Translations under genes and position numbers: made by a program | Origin: Melitaea cinxia | Taxonomy: Eukaryota; Arthropoda; Insecta; Lepidoptera; Nymphalidae | Direction of reading: 5' to 3' | Assembly (NCBI RefSeq): GCF_905220565.1 | Contig: NC_059417.1 | Span: forward strand, 11,456,518 to 11,520,517 | Length of the DNA stretch: 64,000 bases | Notes under the pieces: model-generated | Told to the model about the DNA's origin: nothing | What the model saw: the letters and a program-made list of their open reading frames with translations, nothing else | Databases searched by the model: none | Part shown: in pieces, positions 1-11,010 of the stretch | How positions within the stretch are numbered: position 1 is the stretch's first letter | Layout of the letters: the number at the start of each line of letters is the position of its first letter

Positions 1-394
1 TCGAAATCCGTATTTTAATAATTTTTATGTGTTTAAAATCATAAATTGATATTGGTTTTTAGTGAAATAAATAGTAAATGGAGTTTTACATGTGTCCGTT
101 AGCTAATATGTTGTGAAAGTGAGTGATAAATGCAGAAAAAAACGTGAAATACGATTGACAGGGGTTTGTTTACCATTTAGGACTCTTCCAAAAAAACGGA
201 ATATAGATATTTATTAAATTGCTAATTTCACAATATTTGTTATGATTATCTTGCAAATTTTCGTAAAGGATTTTCTTTAACCTTTAATTAAATTATGCGC
301 TTCCATAATATTCATATTTACATTATTTTGTACTTAGGAAATTGGCTAAGTTCGTGTCGGATATATGACGGTTTTTTTTATCTGACTTCAAAAT
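1..394. other. AT-rich intergenic sequence
   Basis: No gene, repeat terminus or regulatory motif could be recognised here by eye. Confidence 0.5.
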
Positions 395-632
395 ACTTGT
401 TTGCTCACAAACGACAAAAAAACCGACTTCAATTACCTCGACAAGTACAACGTAGGTAAATGAAAAAATTGTCAAGTAAATAAGCATTATCAAAGATTAT
501 TAAAAAAGCGCTAATATGATCTCGACGAAATTTAAATGGGAATATGCGACAAGCACCAAATATCGATTAAACAAACTAATCATCGAAATCGGTTGACCCA
601 ATCAAAAGTTATGAGGTGTAAATACAACGACG
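395..632 (+). repeat. Family D element, 5' part
   Basis: It starts with the family D head (TTTGCTCACAAACGA, then AACCGACTTCAATTAC) and runs through the shared body (GTCAAGTAAATA, TCAAAGATTA, ATCGAAATCGGTT, CAAAAGTTATG). The other end of the family, CCTCCTTTTTTGAAGTCGGTT, is missing, so this copy is truncated. Full copies have AACCGACTTCAA at one end and TTGAAGTCGGTT at the other, which suggests a short-TIR, MITE-like repeat. At least nine copies occur in the window. Confidence 0.6.
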
Positions 633-689
633 GACGACGAAAAATTGGTTTGAGACCTGATAAATATACTTTTTGACTTTTGGACTTTT

Positions 690-1005
690 TGACGCATGGT
701 CACAGCATGGTTTGTGGCTGTTGCGCTGGCGGTTGCGGGTTCGATCCCCGCATATGACAAAGATTTGTATTGGACACACAGATTTTTGGCATGGTCTGGG
801 TGTTTGTGCAGTCCTCGTGGGTCTCCCCATCGTGGCTCGGAGAGCACGCTAAGCCGTCGGTTCCGGTTATTATCATGTACACATGATAGCGATCGTTACT
901 CATAGTAAGGAACATATCCGCCAACTCGCAGTGGAACAGCGTGGTGGATTAAGCTCCAATCCTACGTAGAGAAAGAGGCCTATGCCCAGTAGTGGTTGGT
1001 AAAGT
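690..1005 (+). mobile_element. tRNA-headed SINE (family B, Metulj-like)
   Basis: The head carries a tRNA-type B box (GGTTCGATCCCCGC) preceded by GTTGCGCTGGCGGTTGCG. The body has CTCGGAGAGCACG, AAGCCGTCGGT, GATAGCGATCGTTACTCATA and GTGGATTAAGCTCCAATCC, and it ends AGGCCTATGCCCAG. The same order of blocks recurs at 46530, 48785 and 59690. The pol III head fits a tRNA-derived SINE; the resemblance to the butterfly Metulj SINEs is from memory. Confidence 0.75.
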
Positions 1006-1018
1006 ATATATATATATG

Positions 1019-1280
1019 TAGGTCGGCACACAAGCGTACGGCTCACCTGATGGTAAGCGATTACCGTAGCTTATAGACTTCTGCAACACCAGGAGCATCG
1101 CAAGCGCTTTGCCAACCCTATTTCCAATTCCCCTCAGGAGTTCTTCTTACTCATCACTGGAACACAACACAGCTTGAAAGCAGTTTTATTTAGCTGTGAT
1201 CTTCTGTAAAATCGAGGTACTTCCCCAGTCGGGCAGCTCTATATATTAAGGAGGAAATATTGCTGCCTACCTCAGTAATT
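1019..1280 (+). mobile_element. Family A short interspersed element, near full length
   Basis: It begins GGTCGGCACACAAGCGTACG, continues GCTCACCTGATGGTAAGCG, GCAACACCAGGAGCATCGC and CTGTAAAATCGAGGTACT, and ends CTACCTCAGTAA. It is the first of about 16 copies or fragments. It has no coding capacity. The class is uncertain: a SINE or the 3' end of a LINE. Confidence 0.7.
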
Positions 1281-1580
1281 TATTTTAATTTCTATATATA
1301 TAAAACATAGCATACAAAAATAAATTACACTTAACAAGAATATATTTTAATATTTATACTTCACAACCGCCTAAATAAAATAAAATTAATTTATTTTAAT
1401 GATTTATTATTATCGAACTCAGTAGACGTTATTGTCCGATAAAATTGTATTTATTTACAATAATAATAATTAATGGCTAATTTTATATCTAAAGCACTAA
1501 GAGTACAGACATATACAGACTTTTGATTAATGTCGACCTTTAGATTTTAACAATTAGGATTTGATATACATACGTACAAA
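1281..1580. other. AT-rich intergenic sequence
   Basis: Low-complexity A/T sequence with no recognisable gene or repeat terminus. Confidence 0.5.
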
Positions 1581-1584
1581 AGAC

Positions 1585-1862
1585 TAAGGGATAACACAGT
1601 TCCACCACTACCTTGAAACTTATAAAGGTGACCGATGGCGGGATAACCATCTAACTGCTGAATTTTAAATACAGTGGCCGAAGATGGACACCAGCGTATT
1701 TAGTGCGACAAAACCAGCCCTGCGGTCACCAACCCGCCTGCCCAGCGTGGTGACTATGGGCAAAACACATGAGTTCGCGCCATGTTGTTTGGCGCGAACT
1801 TAGGGAGGCCTATGTCCAGCAGTGGACTACGATAGGCTGAAGTGATGATGATGACGATGATA
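1585..1862 (+). mobile_element. Family C: LINE (RTE-type) 3' end fragment
   Basis: It contains the family blocks GATGGCGGGATAACCATC, CCAACCCGCCTGCCCAGCG, TGGTGACTATGGGCAAAACA and AGGCCTATGTCCAGCAGTGG, then GGCTGAAGTGATGATGATG. Translation near the end resembles the ...GEAYVQQWTxIG C-terminus of lepidopteran RTE-like reverse transcriptases. The (GATGAT)n-like tail is the retroposon 3' end. Confidence 0.7.
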
Positions 1863-2169
1863 ACGTACAAAAGAAATATTCATACTATGTATATAAAATA
1901 TAAACGTCAAAATAATTACAAAAAAAAATCTACTCATTTGAATAGAAGCCATCATCATTAAAAAAAGAATTACGAATTATTTACTACTTTCTAGTTTAAT
2001 TAAATATACATAAGAATTAACATATAAGAAAATAAAATAGTTTTACATTATTTATAGACATAAAGTTAACTTAACGTTAAGCAAGTTAAAAATTGTACAA
2101 TGAAACGATTTGAATGCTTATAAATTTATATTTTTATAGTTTAATTTTATTTGAAGACCTTTTTTTGGG

Positions 2170-2345
2170 CGCGTTAGGGAAAACTATGAGTAAATGTTTA
2201 CGATATGTGCGCATACCGTCACAAAAAAACCGACACCATGAAGTTAGCTAGTCAACGAAAAAGCTAGCAACGTGAATTTAGCTAGCCAACCAAGTGTAAC
2301 TTCTTACGTGCGTACATAAAGACACACACTTTTTTTCTACTTAAT
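2170..2345 (+). repeat. Family J repeat (AGTTAGCTAGYCAAC units)
   Basis: It holds two near-direct repeats of an AGTTAGCTAG/TCAACG-like unit followed by TAACTTCTTACGTGCGTACA and ACACACACTTTTT. The same arrangement is at 41180-41285 and, inverted, at 43080-43210. The class is unknown; it is non-coding. Confidence 0.45.
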
Positions 2346-2665
2346 AATTATGATATATTTATTATTGTTTGTAACTGTAATTACTTTTTAAATTTTAGAT
2401 AACCTAAATTTGATTATTCTTATATGTCAAAAAGCCGTCGCTTTTATAATTCGCTAAAAATCGTTTTTTTCTTTGAAAATTAATTTATTTTTTTAACAAA
2501 ATATTAATATAAATTTAATAAATAAATTATTTTTTAAAATAAAATTCTTTCTTTCCTTGTAACTCGAAACTAACTAACATGAAATTTATAGGAAAAAAAA
2601 AATACATTCATAAAAAAAAATACCTTAAAATATCTTACAATAAAAGAAGAAAAAAATATATTTAC

Positions 2666-2763
2666 CTTTAAATCAGTGCTCAAGTAATAAAACACTTAAA
2701 TAACGTAAAACAGACAATACAACAAACCACACATCCGCGCTGCGACACGCTCGCACGACAACT
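2666..2763 (-). promoter_or_regulatory. Possible first exon and initiator of a minus-strand gene
   Basis: On the minus strand an arthropod-type initiator TCAGTT (2765-2760) opens a GC-richer stretch that ends at AAAG|GTAAAT, a plausible splice donor (exon side at 2666). No TATA box was found and no downstream exon is identifiable within the window, so the gene would have to extend left of position 1. This is inference from motifs only. Confidence 0.2.
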
Positions 2764-2984
2764 GAACTCAATATTACTGAATACTGAATATTTTCATCGT
2801 GTCCGTCGCCCACGGAACAGATTGTTTTACAAATGACATCAATCAACGCTAAATATACTAATGAAGATGATGACTGTTATATTATACTAATGACTGTTTA
2901 TTATTTACTTAAACTGAAGATTTAATCTCGGGATATCACGATTCAACCTGTAACATCTTTCTCCATATATGGGTAGGATATAAG

Positions 2985-3080
2985 GAAGAAGCCGCCAACC
3001 TGCATTAGAGCAGCGTGGTGGATTAAACTCTGATCCTTCTCCTACATGGGAAAAGAGGCCTATGCCGAGAAGAATGAAAA
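2985..3080 (+). mobile_element. Family B SINE, 3' fragment
   Basis: The blocks GAGCAGCGTGGTGGATTAAA, GATCCTTCTCCTACATGGG and AGAGGCCTATGCC match the 3' part of the family B SINEs. The tRNA-like head is absent, so the copy is truncated. Confidence 0.6.
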
Positions 3081-4889
3081 TAAAGAAAAAGGAAGGATTC
3101 TCGGGATCTACCGATTTAATTTCAACGTATCAGTTCTTTTACGTTAGATATTGTTTATTGATAATTTTATAGGCTATAATATATCACGTTATGACCGTCG
3201 TCTTGTTTAATATTAAAGAGATGATGGTTAGAACCAATACGTTTTTTTCAACGGATTATGAGTTAATTATACTAATAAGTATAGTACGGTCGTTAGAACG
3301 AAGTTCCTTACGGCAGGCTTGACATTTGGCTGGGCGACCGAACTAAAAAAAAACGTTTATTTACATTTAAATTTTTATTGTATATCATTATACATATGCT
3401 ATTAATCTAATCGCCACAGTGTGAAATTGAAAATAAAATTACATTCTTTTGAAATTATGAATTCGGTAATAGAATTTAATAGTACGAGAAAATACACACT
3501 TTTCAAATATAAAGATTAATTTTGAAATATGTAAGAATATGTCTATCAATGGTTGTATATTCTTATTAAGGCTAATAAACTGATGCCATTTCTACATTTT
3601 CTTATCCCGTGGTAGCAACTAATCACAAGTACGACACTTGACAGACGAATTTAAAATTGTAATTTATATTTGAATATCTCCTAGGTAGCTTAGTTTCGTT
3701 CTATATATAAATAGTACATTCAACTTTTTAAGAATCATCTTTACTTTTTGATTATTTATTTAAAAAAGGAACATAATTTTAATATAGAAAACATTTAAAT
3801 ATAAAATTAATACATTGTGCAATAATTCGTGACGTCAATCCACGTAGCCATGGCTACGAGATTATTGTTAACTACCGTCAAGGATAAAGTTTAATAGATT
3901 CTTTTTTTTTTTTTAAATGAAGTTTTTTATGCACGTAATGATGATGTGGGCTTTGATTTGAGGTAGTGTTTGTGTGTGTGTGTATGTGTGTGTTAGTTGT
4001 GACAGTTTTCCTCTAATTTTACTGTAATGGGATATTGGGATGTCGCTATTCACATTTGTTTTGTAAGATTGTAAGTTATAAGATAAAACTCGTACAGCTT
4101 TTCTTAGAAAGTATCAATTAATTTTTAATTTTAGTGCTAGAAAATTTTTACGTTAATACAAGAACCGTACGATTTCGATGGCTTTAAGTTTTAATACTTT
4201 TTTACTTGTTTGATGTCTATGAATAATGGATATTAGAACTTATGAGTCATAGCGTGTTCTTGTAAAAAGTGTCAGTTAGTACTTCAGTGTAAAATTTCAA
4301 GTTGCTTGTTTATTGACTCTACTATAAAGCAGGCTTTTTCTTAGCAGCGTAAAAAATGACGAGTCATTGTAGAGAAGATATAATAAATATCTCAAATAAA
4401 CATTCACTTCCTGCATATTATTATTAAAAACTTGATAATAACGTTCGATCAAATAAAAATGATTATAAATATTCGTTATTTCATTTTTTTTTTGTAATCC
4501 TAAAGAATTTCGCAATGTTTTTTTCAAGCGTCACTATCAAGATGTAGATGTCTACGTTACGATTATGTACTGATAAATATTCAAATGATATGGGCGTGTG
4601 CTAACGTGTTACCTTATCTAAATTATTTTTAACAAGTCTCAAACCTTGACTCATCGTAATTGCAGCTGCAATAGCTGTATAAAAACGATCTTTTTTTCTA
4701 GTACATTTTATATAACCTACTGTTTGAGTTTATCAGCAAGAGGTAAACAGGCCAAGTGACCTGCTTTATAATTAAAATTATAAGTTTTGGTTCCCGGGTT
4801 TTGAATACCTTAGGAATAAAGTAGTTTGATGGACAAAAAGAAAAATATATAGACGTTTATCTGTTGGATGCTGTTTTCAGATAGCTTTA
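3081..4889. other. AT-rich intergenic sequence with a (GT)n tract
   Basis: No gene is supported here. A short GT microsatellite lies at about 3968-3993. The reading frames present, such as a 76-codon minus frame at 4297-4527, are AT-biased and match nothing I know. Confidence 0.5.
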
Positions 4890-5760
4890 TATCAGCTAAC
4901 TGTAAAACTGGCCCTGGATCTAATCGAACTGGGAACAGTTGTCATTTAACTATGGATCCTCCGTACCGTAAAATGTTTATATTTAGCCAACACACATCCT
5001 CTATATTACTGTGAACCTGGTACAGTTTGAGCCCATCAAAGAGATTTAGACTCAAAGGTGTACTGGGAGCCGTTGTCATTTTGCTCTACATCCTCTAAGT
5101 GTCTGTGAGCCTGGTACAATTGAACTCCACGAAAGATATTTCGATACAAAGTTATTCTAGCAACATTTGTCATTCAAGCTATACATACATATTCTATGGA
5201 GCTTGATACTTCACCTAAATTATATAAACACAAAGTAGTACTTGGAACAGTTTTCGTTTAGCTCTACATCCTTTATATGTCTCCGAGCCTGGTACTATTG
5301 AACTCGACGAAATAGGTAAAGTTATTCGAGGAACATTTGACATTCAGCTATACATATTCTATGTGTTCTGTGAGCCTGGTACTTCACCAAAATGATATAA
5401 ACACAAAGCAGTACTGCGAACAGTTTTCGTTTAGCTCTACATCCTTTATATATCTGTGAGCCTGGTACTATTGAACTCGACGAAATATGTAAAGTTATTC
5501 GAGGAACATTTGACATTCAGCTATACATATTCTATGTGTTCTGTGAGCCTGGTACTTCACCAAAATGATATAAACACAAAGAGGTACTGCGAACAGTTTT
5601 CGTTTAGCTCTACACGCTTTATGTGTCTGTGACCCTGGTATAATTGGACTCAACAAAAAAGATTTAGATGCAAAGTATTCGAGGACCATTTGTCATTCAT
5701 AGATATTCTATGAGTCTGTGAGCCTGGTACTGTTGAACTCTATAACCAAAACTATTACTT
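4890..5760 (+). repeat. Tandem repeat array, about 86-bp monomer, about 173-bp dimer
   Basis: A GAGCCTGGTA-type core recurs near 4911, 5011, 5105, 5199, 5285, 5372, 5458, 5545, 5631 and 5720, with spacings of about 86-100 bp. Between 5285 and 5690 two monomer types alternate. One follows the core with CTATTGAACTCGACGAAAT and the other with CTTCACCAAAATGATATAAA, giving a dimeric unit of about 173 bp. The central copies are nearly identical and the outer ones are diverged, as in a satellite-like array homogenised in its middle. Confidence 0.85.
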
Positions 5761-5925
5761 AGACGTAAGGAACGTTTAAAAATTTAAAATTTTCTTTTTA
5801 AATTTGAGAACCGGAGACTTAGCTCATTGCCACAACATTGAAGAAATTAAAACAAAAAAAAAGAAAAATAGTTACATTGACCTAAATAATTTGGTAGCTT
5901 TGCTGGCAAGAACTTTTTTTATACA

Positions 5926-6056
5926 ACTAAGTCGGCAACGAACGAAGCGTACGGTTCACCTGATGGTAAGCGATTACCGTAGCTTATAGACGACTGCAAC
6001 ACCAGAAGCATCACAAGCGCGTTGTCGACTCTATCCCCAAGTCCCCCAGGACTGTC
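5926..6056 (+). mobile_element. Family A element, 5' part
   Basis: AAGTCGGCAACGAACGAAGC, CACCTGATGGTAAGCGATTA and CAACACCAGAAGCATC mark a family A head. It breaks off after CCCAAGTCCCCCAGGA, before the distal half of the element. Confidence 0.65.
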
Positions 6057-6479
6057 CATTTTTTAAATTCTGTTTGTAAATCCTTCTATAGAGAACACTA
6101 AAATATTTAGACAGTAGCACTTCTTACATGTTTCATTCAGCTTATAAAGTTAACGAAAAAAATTGTAGAACACTAGTGAAATTATAAATTTTTACATATT
6201 TTTATTATGCTTGTTTTTTATTTTGATTCAACGCAATTAATTAGTTTTCGAGGTTAAATGATAACTATCGATCTTGAACACAAGATTAATTTATTAATTT
6301 ATTATGTACTTCCTCTTTTATAGATCAAATGCCGTAGTATAATATAAACACATCATTTAACATAATGTCATAGTAAGTGGAATTAATTGCGCCTTTTTTT
6401 TGAAAAACTCATAGTTACAAAAATAAATTACCGCTGGTAAAGTAATTTCCAAAACCCGTTTAGAAGTTTTAGGGATATC

Positions 6480-6880
6480 GTCCAAAACGACCAACGTTAA
6501 ATAATATACTACTTACAATATAATATACATATTGAGTAGGTCTGAGAATCGAACATCTATTTTTCACCCCCCTAAATGTTAAGGGTAGTCCACCTCTATT
6601 TTTTTTGATAAATTACTTATTTTTTATTTTTTTATGATACAACATTAAAAAATACACACAACCCTAAATTTTCAACCCTCTACGATCAACCCCTATATTT
6701 TATTGGTTAATTATAAACTTTAATTTTTTTGGCAAGATATTTATTCTTATTTTGTCATGACATGAAAAAAATTATATTACTCTTAATTTTCTACCGCTCT
6801 ACGATCAACCCCTATTTTCTATTAAGTAAATCCCCGAACACTTATAGTAGGTAGTTTATTGGCAAAACAACGTTTCCATA
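6480..6880 (+). mobile_element. Degenerate Helitron-like element
   Basis: It shares GTAGGTCTGAGAATCGAACA, ATCTATTTTTCACCCCCCTA and GGCAAAACAACGTTT with the complete Helitron at 54890-55209. Internal segments such as CTACGATCAACCCCTAT are duplicated. The CTAG end has decayed, so it is an old copy. Confidence 0.55.
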
Positions 6881-7129
6881 AAATAATTAGTATAAAAATT
6901 ATAAAAGGCGTAAATCAATTTTTCACAGTGCTACCTTAGCATCATTTGGTACAACTTGAACTAAATATTAATATGAGCATTTAATACTTTGTAACGGTCT
7001 AAACATCTAAAGATGCCAAAATATCTATCAAAAATATCGGAACGTCTCATCTATGTGCGATCTCAATCAAACAATAAGTCGCCCGCGACCATGGCGTCTG
7101 ACATGACACTCACGGTCCCGACTAGAAAA

Positions 7130-7390
7130 AAGGTCAGGCTCAACCAGATCATGTATCTGGACCGAATCAGGATAGAATGAGGCGTGCCAGATCCGGCAAG
7201 CTCTATCAGGACCAGGTCTGGTCCAGACAAGGATAGCCTGATGTAAAATATAATCAAGTAGGGTAAGGCATACTGGATCAGGACCCGGCCCAGTCGAGAT
7301 AAGGACAGCCTGATGTAAAATATAATCAAGTATGGTAAGGCATACTGGATCAGGACCCGGTCCGGTCCAGGTCAGGATAGCTTGAAAGAT
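7130..7390 (+). repeat. Tandem repeat, about 79-bp unit, roughly 2.5-3 copies
   Basis: AGCCTGATGTAAAATATAAT and AAGGCATACTGGATCAGGAC recur 79 bp apart, with diverged flanking units (GATCCGGCAAGC, TCAGGACCAGGTCTGG). The unit is rich in CCGG/CCAGG motifs, in contrast to the AT-rich surroundings. The frame reading through it is a by-product of the repetition. Confidence 0.75.
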
Positions 7391-7502
7391 ATTACGCGAA
7401 CTGAGCCATTGCGAGACGGATTAAACAAAACTCGCACTAGACACTCTGGAGGCTGATGAGTATGAAGCGTTTATGTTTTGCGTAATACATAGTATATAGA
7501 AA

Positions 7503-7618
7503 TTCATCATTACAGCCTATACAGTCCACTGCTGGACATAGGCCTTCACAAGTTTACGCCAAAAATAACGTGAATTCATGTGTTTTGCTTATAGTCACCA
7601 CGCTGGGCAGGCGGTTTG
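7503..7618 (-). mobile_element. Family C LINE 3' fragment
   Basis: CATCATTACAGCCTATACAG, TCCACTGCTGGACATAGGCC and TAGTCACCACGCTGGGCAGG read as the reverse complement of the family C 3' end. Confidence 0.65.
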
Positions 7619-7724
7619 GTAGTATATAGAAATTACATATAATAATTAATAATAAAACAATGCATAATAAATTTTATAATTTACAAATAAATACCAACAT
7701 AAACTTATTTTGTAATTTATTGTT

Positions 7725-8060
7725 TACAAGCTGTGCTCGCGACTTCGTCCGCATGAGATAGTTAGTGACTTTACATGTTCAACGTGATTCTTTAAATTGG
7801 CATAAATTTTTTATTTATGAGCCGATTGATATGCAACAAGCACTAAATATTAAGCTAAGCTTGCCACAATATATTAGTGAAAACCACATCTAAATCAGAT
7901 AAGCCGTTTCTGAGATTAGCGTGCACAAACGCACAGACAAAGAGACAAAAATTCTAACAATCATTGTTTTGGGTGCTACTTGCGTTAATAAAGGTCCTAA
8001 TAATATTTTTTCTCATATATCTTCTATGTACAGACAACGACCCGTTACATTTTTATGATA
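7725..8060 (-). mobile_element. Degenerate Helitron-like element
   Basis: GCTGTGCTCGCGACTTCGTC and CCGCATGAG resemble the 3' end of lepidopteran short Helitrons in reverse orientation. The body has the typical GATAAGCCGTTTCTGAGATT motif. The CTAG terminus is not intact. Confidence 0.4.
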
Positions 8061-8290
8061 TATATTGATAATAAACATCAATCAATACTGTCATTAAATG
8101 AAATATTACAATGAAACGACAAGGCCGTTCACAATTCTGTGATAAGTTTTCTCTTCAGTTCATTTAACTAATAAATCAGAAGAATATAACAATAGCTTGT
8201 AACATAAAACATACATTTATTTTTACACTATCTGCCCCGCGTTTTCACTCACATTCATTTGAGGAAATAACGTATTAACTTTTTTTATAC

Positions 8291-8700
8291 AGTTAGGTCG
8301 GCAAACAAGCGTACGGCTCACCTGATGGTAAGCGATTTTTTTTACGGGGGTAAAATCCATCATGTTATGTCAGACACGTCTGACTAAAAAACCACCACGT
8401 GTGAGCAGTCGTCCGCCTGGGTGAGACGAGATGGGGTCGCGCTAGCATTCGCCACCTCGCCCCGGCATGGTAAGCGATTACCGTAGCTTATAAACGTCTG
8501 CAACACCAGAAGCATCGCAAGCGCGTTGCCGACTCTATCCCCCCAGAAGCTCTGTTCAACTTACTCACCAATAGGAACACAACACTGCTTGAAATCAGCA
8601 TTATTTAGCTGTGATCTTCCGTGATCTTTGTGATCTGTAAGGTCGATGTACTGTACTACCATAGTCGGGATGCTCCAGATTTACCCCAGTTAATTGATGA
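8291..8700 (+). mobile_element. Family A element interrupted by a retroposon
   Basis: The head (AGGTCGGCAAACAAGCGTAC) and body (CAACACCAGAAGCATCGCAA) match family A. The element is split between the GGTAAGCGATT and ACCGTAGCTTA blocks, which are contiguous in other copies, by the insertion at 8338-8466. Confidence 0.8.
8338..8466 (-). mobile_element. 5'-truncated non-LTR retroposon with 13-bp target duplication
   Basis: The 129-bp insert sits inside the family A copy and is flanked by identical 13-mers ATGGTAAGCGATT (8325-8337 and 8467-8479). On the minus strand it ends TTTTACCCCCGTAAAAAA, a poly-A-tailed 3' end, and its 5' side is GC-rich (GCCGGGGCGAGGTGGCGAAT). Direct duplication plus a poly-A tail is the signature of target-primed reverse transcription. 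The LINE clade cannot be named from this short 3' piece. Confidence 0.8.
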
Positions 8701-9056
8701 TGATGATGATCATTATATAGTCTATAATAGTCGTAAATGGTAAAATTCGAACCAGTGGCTATTACGATTTTTTTTGTAAAACCGCGGGAACAACTAGTAT
8801 GATATATAAGTTAGGAGATAAAAAAAATATGTATCTGCATAATGAGCGGTTGCACAAACATCCAATGCATCGGACGGTAAATTATGTACAACTAAAATTT
8901 TTTACATGTCATCCTTATACCATAAATCACTACTTTAGTTTTTTTTTCTCTCGGCACCGGAGTTCAAACGTGTTTATAATTACATCTCGCTCGTCTTCAC
9001 CACATGTTAACGGTGGGTTTTACCGCAGTTATCTTTTAACACTATGAGCTGTATAC

Positions 9057-9059
9057 TTG

Positions 9060-9094
<35 letters not shown>
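9057..9094. repeat. (TA)n microsatellite
   Basis: About 19 TA repeats with a single interruption (TATG). Confidence 0.9.
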
Positions 9095-9214
9095 TAGAAT
9101 ACTTCGGCAAATTTCTTACCATCATTTTTTTTTGTGAATATCTATTTTTTTATAGCACGCCCCCAAAGAGGCTGTGCTTTATTCTCACAAAATGAAAAGT
9201 ACGGGAATAGCTTT

Positions 9215-9310
9215 TCCTTCATCATCATCATCCCTATTGCAGTCCACTGCTGGACATGGGCCTCCACTAGTTCGCACCAGACATTATGGCGCGAACTCAA
9301 GCTTAGCTTT
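9215..9310 (-). mobile_element. Family C LINE 3' fragment
   Basis: CATCATCATCATCCC tail, then CAGTCCACTGCTGGACATGG and TTCGCACCAGACATTATGGC. The minus-strand translation includes a LVEAHVQQWTAIG-like stretch, the end of an RTE-like reverse transcriptase. Confidence 0.65.
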
Positions 9311-9361
9311 CGCTTAAACCACCGGTATAATATAAAATACGCACTTTTATACAGATACACG

Positions 9362-9478
9362 ATGTTTCAACCTGTAACATCCCACAGCTGGGCGTGGGCC
9401 TTTTCTCCCATGCGGGAAAAGGATCAGAGCTTAATCCACCACGCTGCTCAGCTGCGGGTTGGTGGACATACTCAAGAT
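9362..9478 (-). mobile_element. Family B SINE, 3' fragment
   Basis: CCTGTAACATCCCACAGCTG, GCTTAATCCACCACGCTGCT and GCTGCGGGTTGGTGGACATA are the reverse complement of the family B 3' half. Confidence 0.6.
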
Positions 9479-9670
9479 ATACTCGTATTCTCTACTAGCA
9501 ACCGGCACCGAGTTATATATAGAAGTTACAAGCTGAATTGTATCGCATCATACTAGCTTTATCGAGCGCGCGTCCTCCACCCAGTGTGAATTTAGCGTAA
9601 AAGCTTGCGTAAAAAATTCCAACGTAACTCTATTAATATTAATTTTATTCATAAACGTACTAATTGTAAA

Positions 9671-9991
9671 TCTATACATATAAATAAAATTGGAGTGTCT
9701 GTTTGTAATATTAAAATAATTTTTCTTACTAAATGCATATGGATGAAGAATACACGGTACATTTACCAAAATATTTTTTTTTTCAATATCTCTCTGTCTT
9801 TTTATACTAGCTTTTTTTATCTCTGAAACGGCTGGGACGATTTTGACGGGACTTTCACTGGCAGATAGCTGATGTAATAAAGAGTAACTCAGATTACTTT
9901 TATTTTAGAAATTTATTTATTTTATAACTACGAATTGATCAATATTTTTTTTTGTTAAAATCCACGTGGACGATGTTGCGGGAACAGCTAG
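9671..9991 (+). mobile_element. Non-autonomous Helitron (321 bp)
   Basis: It starts TCTATACATATAAATAAAAT after an A and ends GGAACAGCTAG before a T, fitting Helitron insertion between A and T. The body has TCTCTGAAACGGCTGGGACG and GGGACTTTCACTGGCAGATA, seen in many lepidopteran Helitrons (from memory). A short palindrome (TCCACGTGGA) lies about 20 bases before the CTAG end. Confidence 0.8.
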
Positions 9992-10396
9992 TTCTGAATA
10001 CAATTGATAAATGTTCTTACGATTCCACGTGATATGTTATTTTTTTATGAATTGTTTTTAATATTTATTATAAGATAACGTTACATTACTTACGTACAAT
10101 TATATTTTTTTATTTAAAAGTTTTGTGATTAGAGTTATGTTTTTTTAAGTGTGTATTTTTTCGTTCTGAAACTTCTTTTTGAATGGATACGATAAAGGAA
10201 ATATTAAAAGAGATTCTTCTCTGCGGAACGTTCATTCGGAATCTGTGTTAGCCTTTAACGATAATTAAAAAAAAAAACAATTTGTAAATTAACGATTCGA
10301 AGTTGCTTTTGAAGCCTATTTGAATTTTTTTTTTTTATTTCGAGTTAGTCTCAATGCTGGGTATACGAGAATAAGTGGAGCTTATTCTAGACAAAA
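9992..10396. other. AT-rich sequence with a possible LINE 3'-UTR fragment
   Basis: No gene is seen. GATTCTTCTCTGCGGAACG and ACGATTCGAAGTTGCTTTTG around 10210-10320 resemble segments at 15690-15780 and 51070-51190. They are probably old 3'-UTR pieces of one LINE family. Confidence 0.35.
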
Positions 10397-11010
10397 ATAA
10401 TTGTGTTTGCAGGCAAACGAAAAAAAACCGACTTCAATTACATCGACAAGTAATACAACGTAGATCGACGAAAAAATAGTCAAGTAACTACGCGTTATCA
10501 AAGATTACTCAAAAAGTAGTTATCAGATCTCGATAAAATTTATATGTGACATGGTGACCACATGATAAACATCAGCTTTTGATTAAATTAAAAATTAGCA
10601 AAATTAGTACACCCAGTAAAAAGTTATGCGGATTTTCGAGAGTTTCCCTCGATTTCTCTGGGATCTCATCAACAAATCCTGGTGTTCTTATCATGGTACA
10701 AAACTAGGGATATCTCCTTTTCAACAAAAGAGAATTATCAAAATCGGTACACCCAGTAAAAAGTTATGCGGTATAATACAACGTAGGTCGACGAAAAAAG
10801 CGTCAAGTAAAAACGCATTATTAGATATAACTCGAAAAGTAGTTGTTAGATCTGAAACAAATTTAAATGGGACCAATTGACACACACCACCTTTCGATTA
10901 AAAAAATTTTTGTCGAAATCGGTCCACCCGGTCAAAAGTTCTGATGAAACATACATAAAAAAAATGCAGTCAAATTGAGAACCTCCTCCTTTTTTGGAAG
11001 TCGGTTAAAA
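10397..11010 (+). repeat. Family D element, both termini present
   Basis: The left end is AACCGACTTCAATTACATCG. The right end is CCTCCTTTTTTGGAAGTCGG followed by TTAAAAA, giving inverted ends AACCGACTTC/GAAGTCGGTT. An internal segment (ACACCCAGTAAAAAGTTATG) occurs twice, at 10608 and 10749, showing internal duplication. It is non-coding. Confidence 0.75.

Noticed and set aside
5322..5689. Two similar overlapping minus-strand frames
   Set aside because: They are the same tandem-repeat unit read twice, 173 bp apart.
9134..9556. 140-codon plus-strand frame
   Set aside because: It runs through family C and family B repeat fragments (CAGTCCACTGCTGGACATGG, CACGCTGCTCAGCTGCGGG).
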